A stretch of 64,000 nt of DNA from Thiomonas delicata (GTDB lineage: Bacteria > Pseudomonadota > Gammaproteobacteria > Burkholderiales > Burkholderiaceae_C). This document shows positions 63,302-64,000 of the stretch, one piece after another. The notes below the pieces were generated by a model. It did no database searches. It was not told the DNA's origin and worked only from the letters and a program-made list of their open reading frames with translations. Location: positions 1,042,852 through 1,106,851 of the forward strand of contig NZ_LT592170.1 of assembly GCF_900088825.1 (NCBI RefSeq), read 5' to 3'. The translations under genes were made by a program, and so were the position numbers. Position 1 is the first letter of the stretch. Every line of letters starts with the position of its first letter.

Positions 63302-63721
63302 TCAAGGGCCGTTGGGGGCGGAACCCAAGTCCAAGGCCTGATAGTGTCTGTCCTGCGTGACGCCGCCGTAACCATAGGCGGTCGCACGACAGTCGATGAC
63401 ATGGATATTCGAATGCGGGTGCACATTGCCGATCCAGGTCGAGAGCGCTTGGAATGCCTCGCGCTGAAAGATGGCCTTCTCGTCCCGCGTATTGGTTTCG
63501 TCCGTGACGGTCACTTCCAGGCGGAAGGCATTGCGCCCCAACTCTTGCAGCGACTGATCTGCGATGAACCAATCGGCATGGGGGACGTAGCGCACGAGGA
63601 CAGAGGTACGCCTCAGATCCTTGCGCAACAGTTTGCAGGCGAGTGCGCCAATCCTCTTGCTCAGATCGCGGCTCAGTTCAGGGTCAGGGCTTCCAGAAAG
63701 ATGCAGGGTGATGAAGGGCAT
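63302..63721 (-). CDS. tautomerase-superfamily protein
   Basis: A 139-residue protein that starts MPFITLHLSGSPDPELSRDL. After removal of Met the N terminus is Pro, the catalytic base of the tautomerase superfamily. The length is about double that of 4-oxalocrotonate tautomerase, matching the fused two-domain members. Substrate unknown. The start was chosen at 63721 because only this gives the N-terminal Pro. It is divergent from the LysR gene, a frequent pairing. Confidence 0.83.
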   Translation of the reverse strand: MPFITLHLSGSPDPELSRDLSKRIGALACKLLRKDLRRTSVLVRYVPHADWFIADQSLQELGRNAFRLEVTVTDETNTRDEKAIFQREAFQALSTWIGNVHPHSNIHVIDCRATAYGYGGVTQDRHYQALDLGSAPNGP

Positions 63722-63795
63722 GGGGCAGTTCCGAATCGTGAAGGGATGCCCGCAGGTTAGAAGGAATCCATTCACATCAAAAGCGGGAACTTATG

Positions 63796-63828
63796 ATGGC
63801 ATCCATCGGATAAGCCGATGGATGCCAT
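63796..63828. promoter_or_regulatory. 14-bp perfect inverted repeat over the LysR start
   Basis: ATGGCATCCATCGG (63796-63809) and CCGATGGATGCCAT (63815-63828) are perfect complements with a 5-base spacer. The right arm includes the likely start codon of the LysR gene at 63818. It may be an autoregulatory operator or, in mRNA, a hairpin that hides the start. Confidence 0.6.
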
Positions 63829-64000
63829 GCACTATTTCGACATTACTCTCCTCCAGGCACTCATTGCCGTTGCCGACGCGGGCAGTCTTACTGCGGCGGC
63901 CCCGCGACTGTGCCGCTCACAATCGGCCGTCAGCGAACAAATCCGTAAGTTGGAGGAGCACTGCGGCGCGCTCTTGTTTCATCGGGGCAAGAAGGGAATC
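63818..64000 (+). CDS. LysR-family regulator, 3' end outside window
   Basis: Only 61 codons are visible. They encode the LysR helix-turn-helix: FDITLLQALIAVADAGSLTA then SQSAVSEQIRKLEEHCGALL FHR. ATGs at 63818 and 63827 are both possible. It is divergent from the tautomerase gene, which it probably regulates together with itself. Confidence 0.85.
   Translation, partial: MDAMHYFDITLLQALIAVADAGSLTAAAPRLCRSQSAVSEQIRKLEEHCGALLFHRGKKGI

Noticed and set aside
1-64000. CRISPR arrays, rRNA genes and replication origins
   Set aside because: No regularly spaced repeats, rRNA signatures or DnaA-box clusters were noticed.

Overview
This window is high-GC, gene-dense chromosomal DNA, most likely from a betaproteobacterium of the order Burkholderiales. 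The order tyrS / M23 peptidases / anmK / erpA / argC / rpsI-rplM, the recG-oxyR pair and the pilE-to-pilY1 minor-pilin cluster are typical of that group. A periplasmic sulfite dehydrogenase (sorAB), several metal-efflux systems and molybdate uptake suggest a sulfur-oxidising, metal-exposed organism such as Thiomonas. The genus is an inference from gene content only.

Layout. 1-3,661: the 3' part of a ModE regulator, then modABC with a ModE-type operator and a terminator. 3,670-6,886: biotin genes bioA-bioD-bioF (minus strand). 7,206-8,870: sorAB and terminator. 8,878-10,458: an M20 amidohydrolase and a GlsB/YeaQ-type membrane protein. 10,699-18,947: housekeeping block (tyrS, two tandem LytM/M23 proteins, anmK, erpA, argC, rpsI, rplM). 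19,311-26,041: GNAT, an AsnC/Lrp regulator divergent from hppD-phhA, an aldehyde dehydrogenase/lipase-like pair and an MBL hydrolase. 26,045-36,351: metal block (IS3 remnant, cadR/cadA with a textbook MerR operator, a frameshifted ZIP transporter, and an RND tripartite pump with a His-containing exported protein). 36,522-41,151: recG, oxyR, a second Lrp-type regulator and acetoacetate decarboxylase. 41,709-48,037: type IV pilus minor pilins and a large lectin/PilY1 tip protein. 48,292-49,330: proC and tRNA-Ser(GGA).

From 49,330 the DNA becomes accessory. A tyrosine integrase sits next to tRNA-Ser. It is followed by a decayed AlpA-type excisionase, a two-gene module of unknown function whose larger protein looks like an ImmA/IrrE zincin that has lost its HEXXH residues, and the C-terminal fragment of a second, diverged integrase. 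After these come a LysE exporter, a Tn3 transposase remnant, a DUF2867-DinB pair, a hexapeptide transferase-MarR pair and an FMN reductase. The window ends with an OprD-porin/ABC-importer operon whose permease is split by a stop codon, a tautomerase, and the start of a LysR gene whose start codon lies in a perfect inverted repeat.

How the parts connect. ModE and ModABC supply molybdenum, which SorA needs. PhhA and HppD form consecutive steps of phenylalanine/tyrosine catabolism beside a likely Lrp-type regulator. CadR/CadA, the RND pump and the broken ZIP gene form a metal-handling region. The most unusual items are the degenerate-zincin island module, the lectin-PilY1 fusion, the tandem LytM pair with one copy lacking a zinc ligand, and the split ABC permease.
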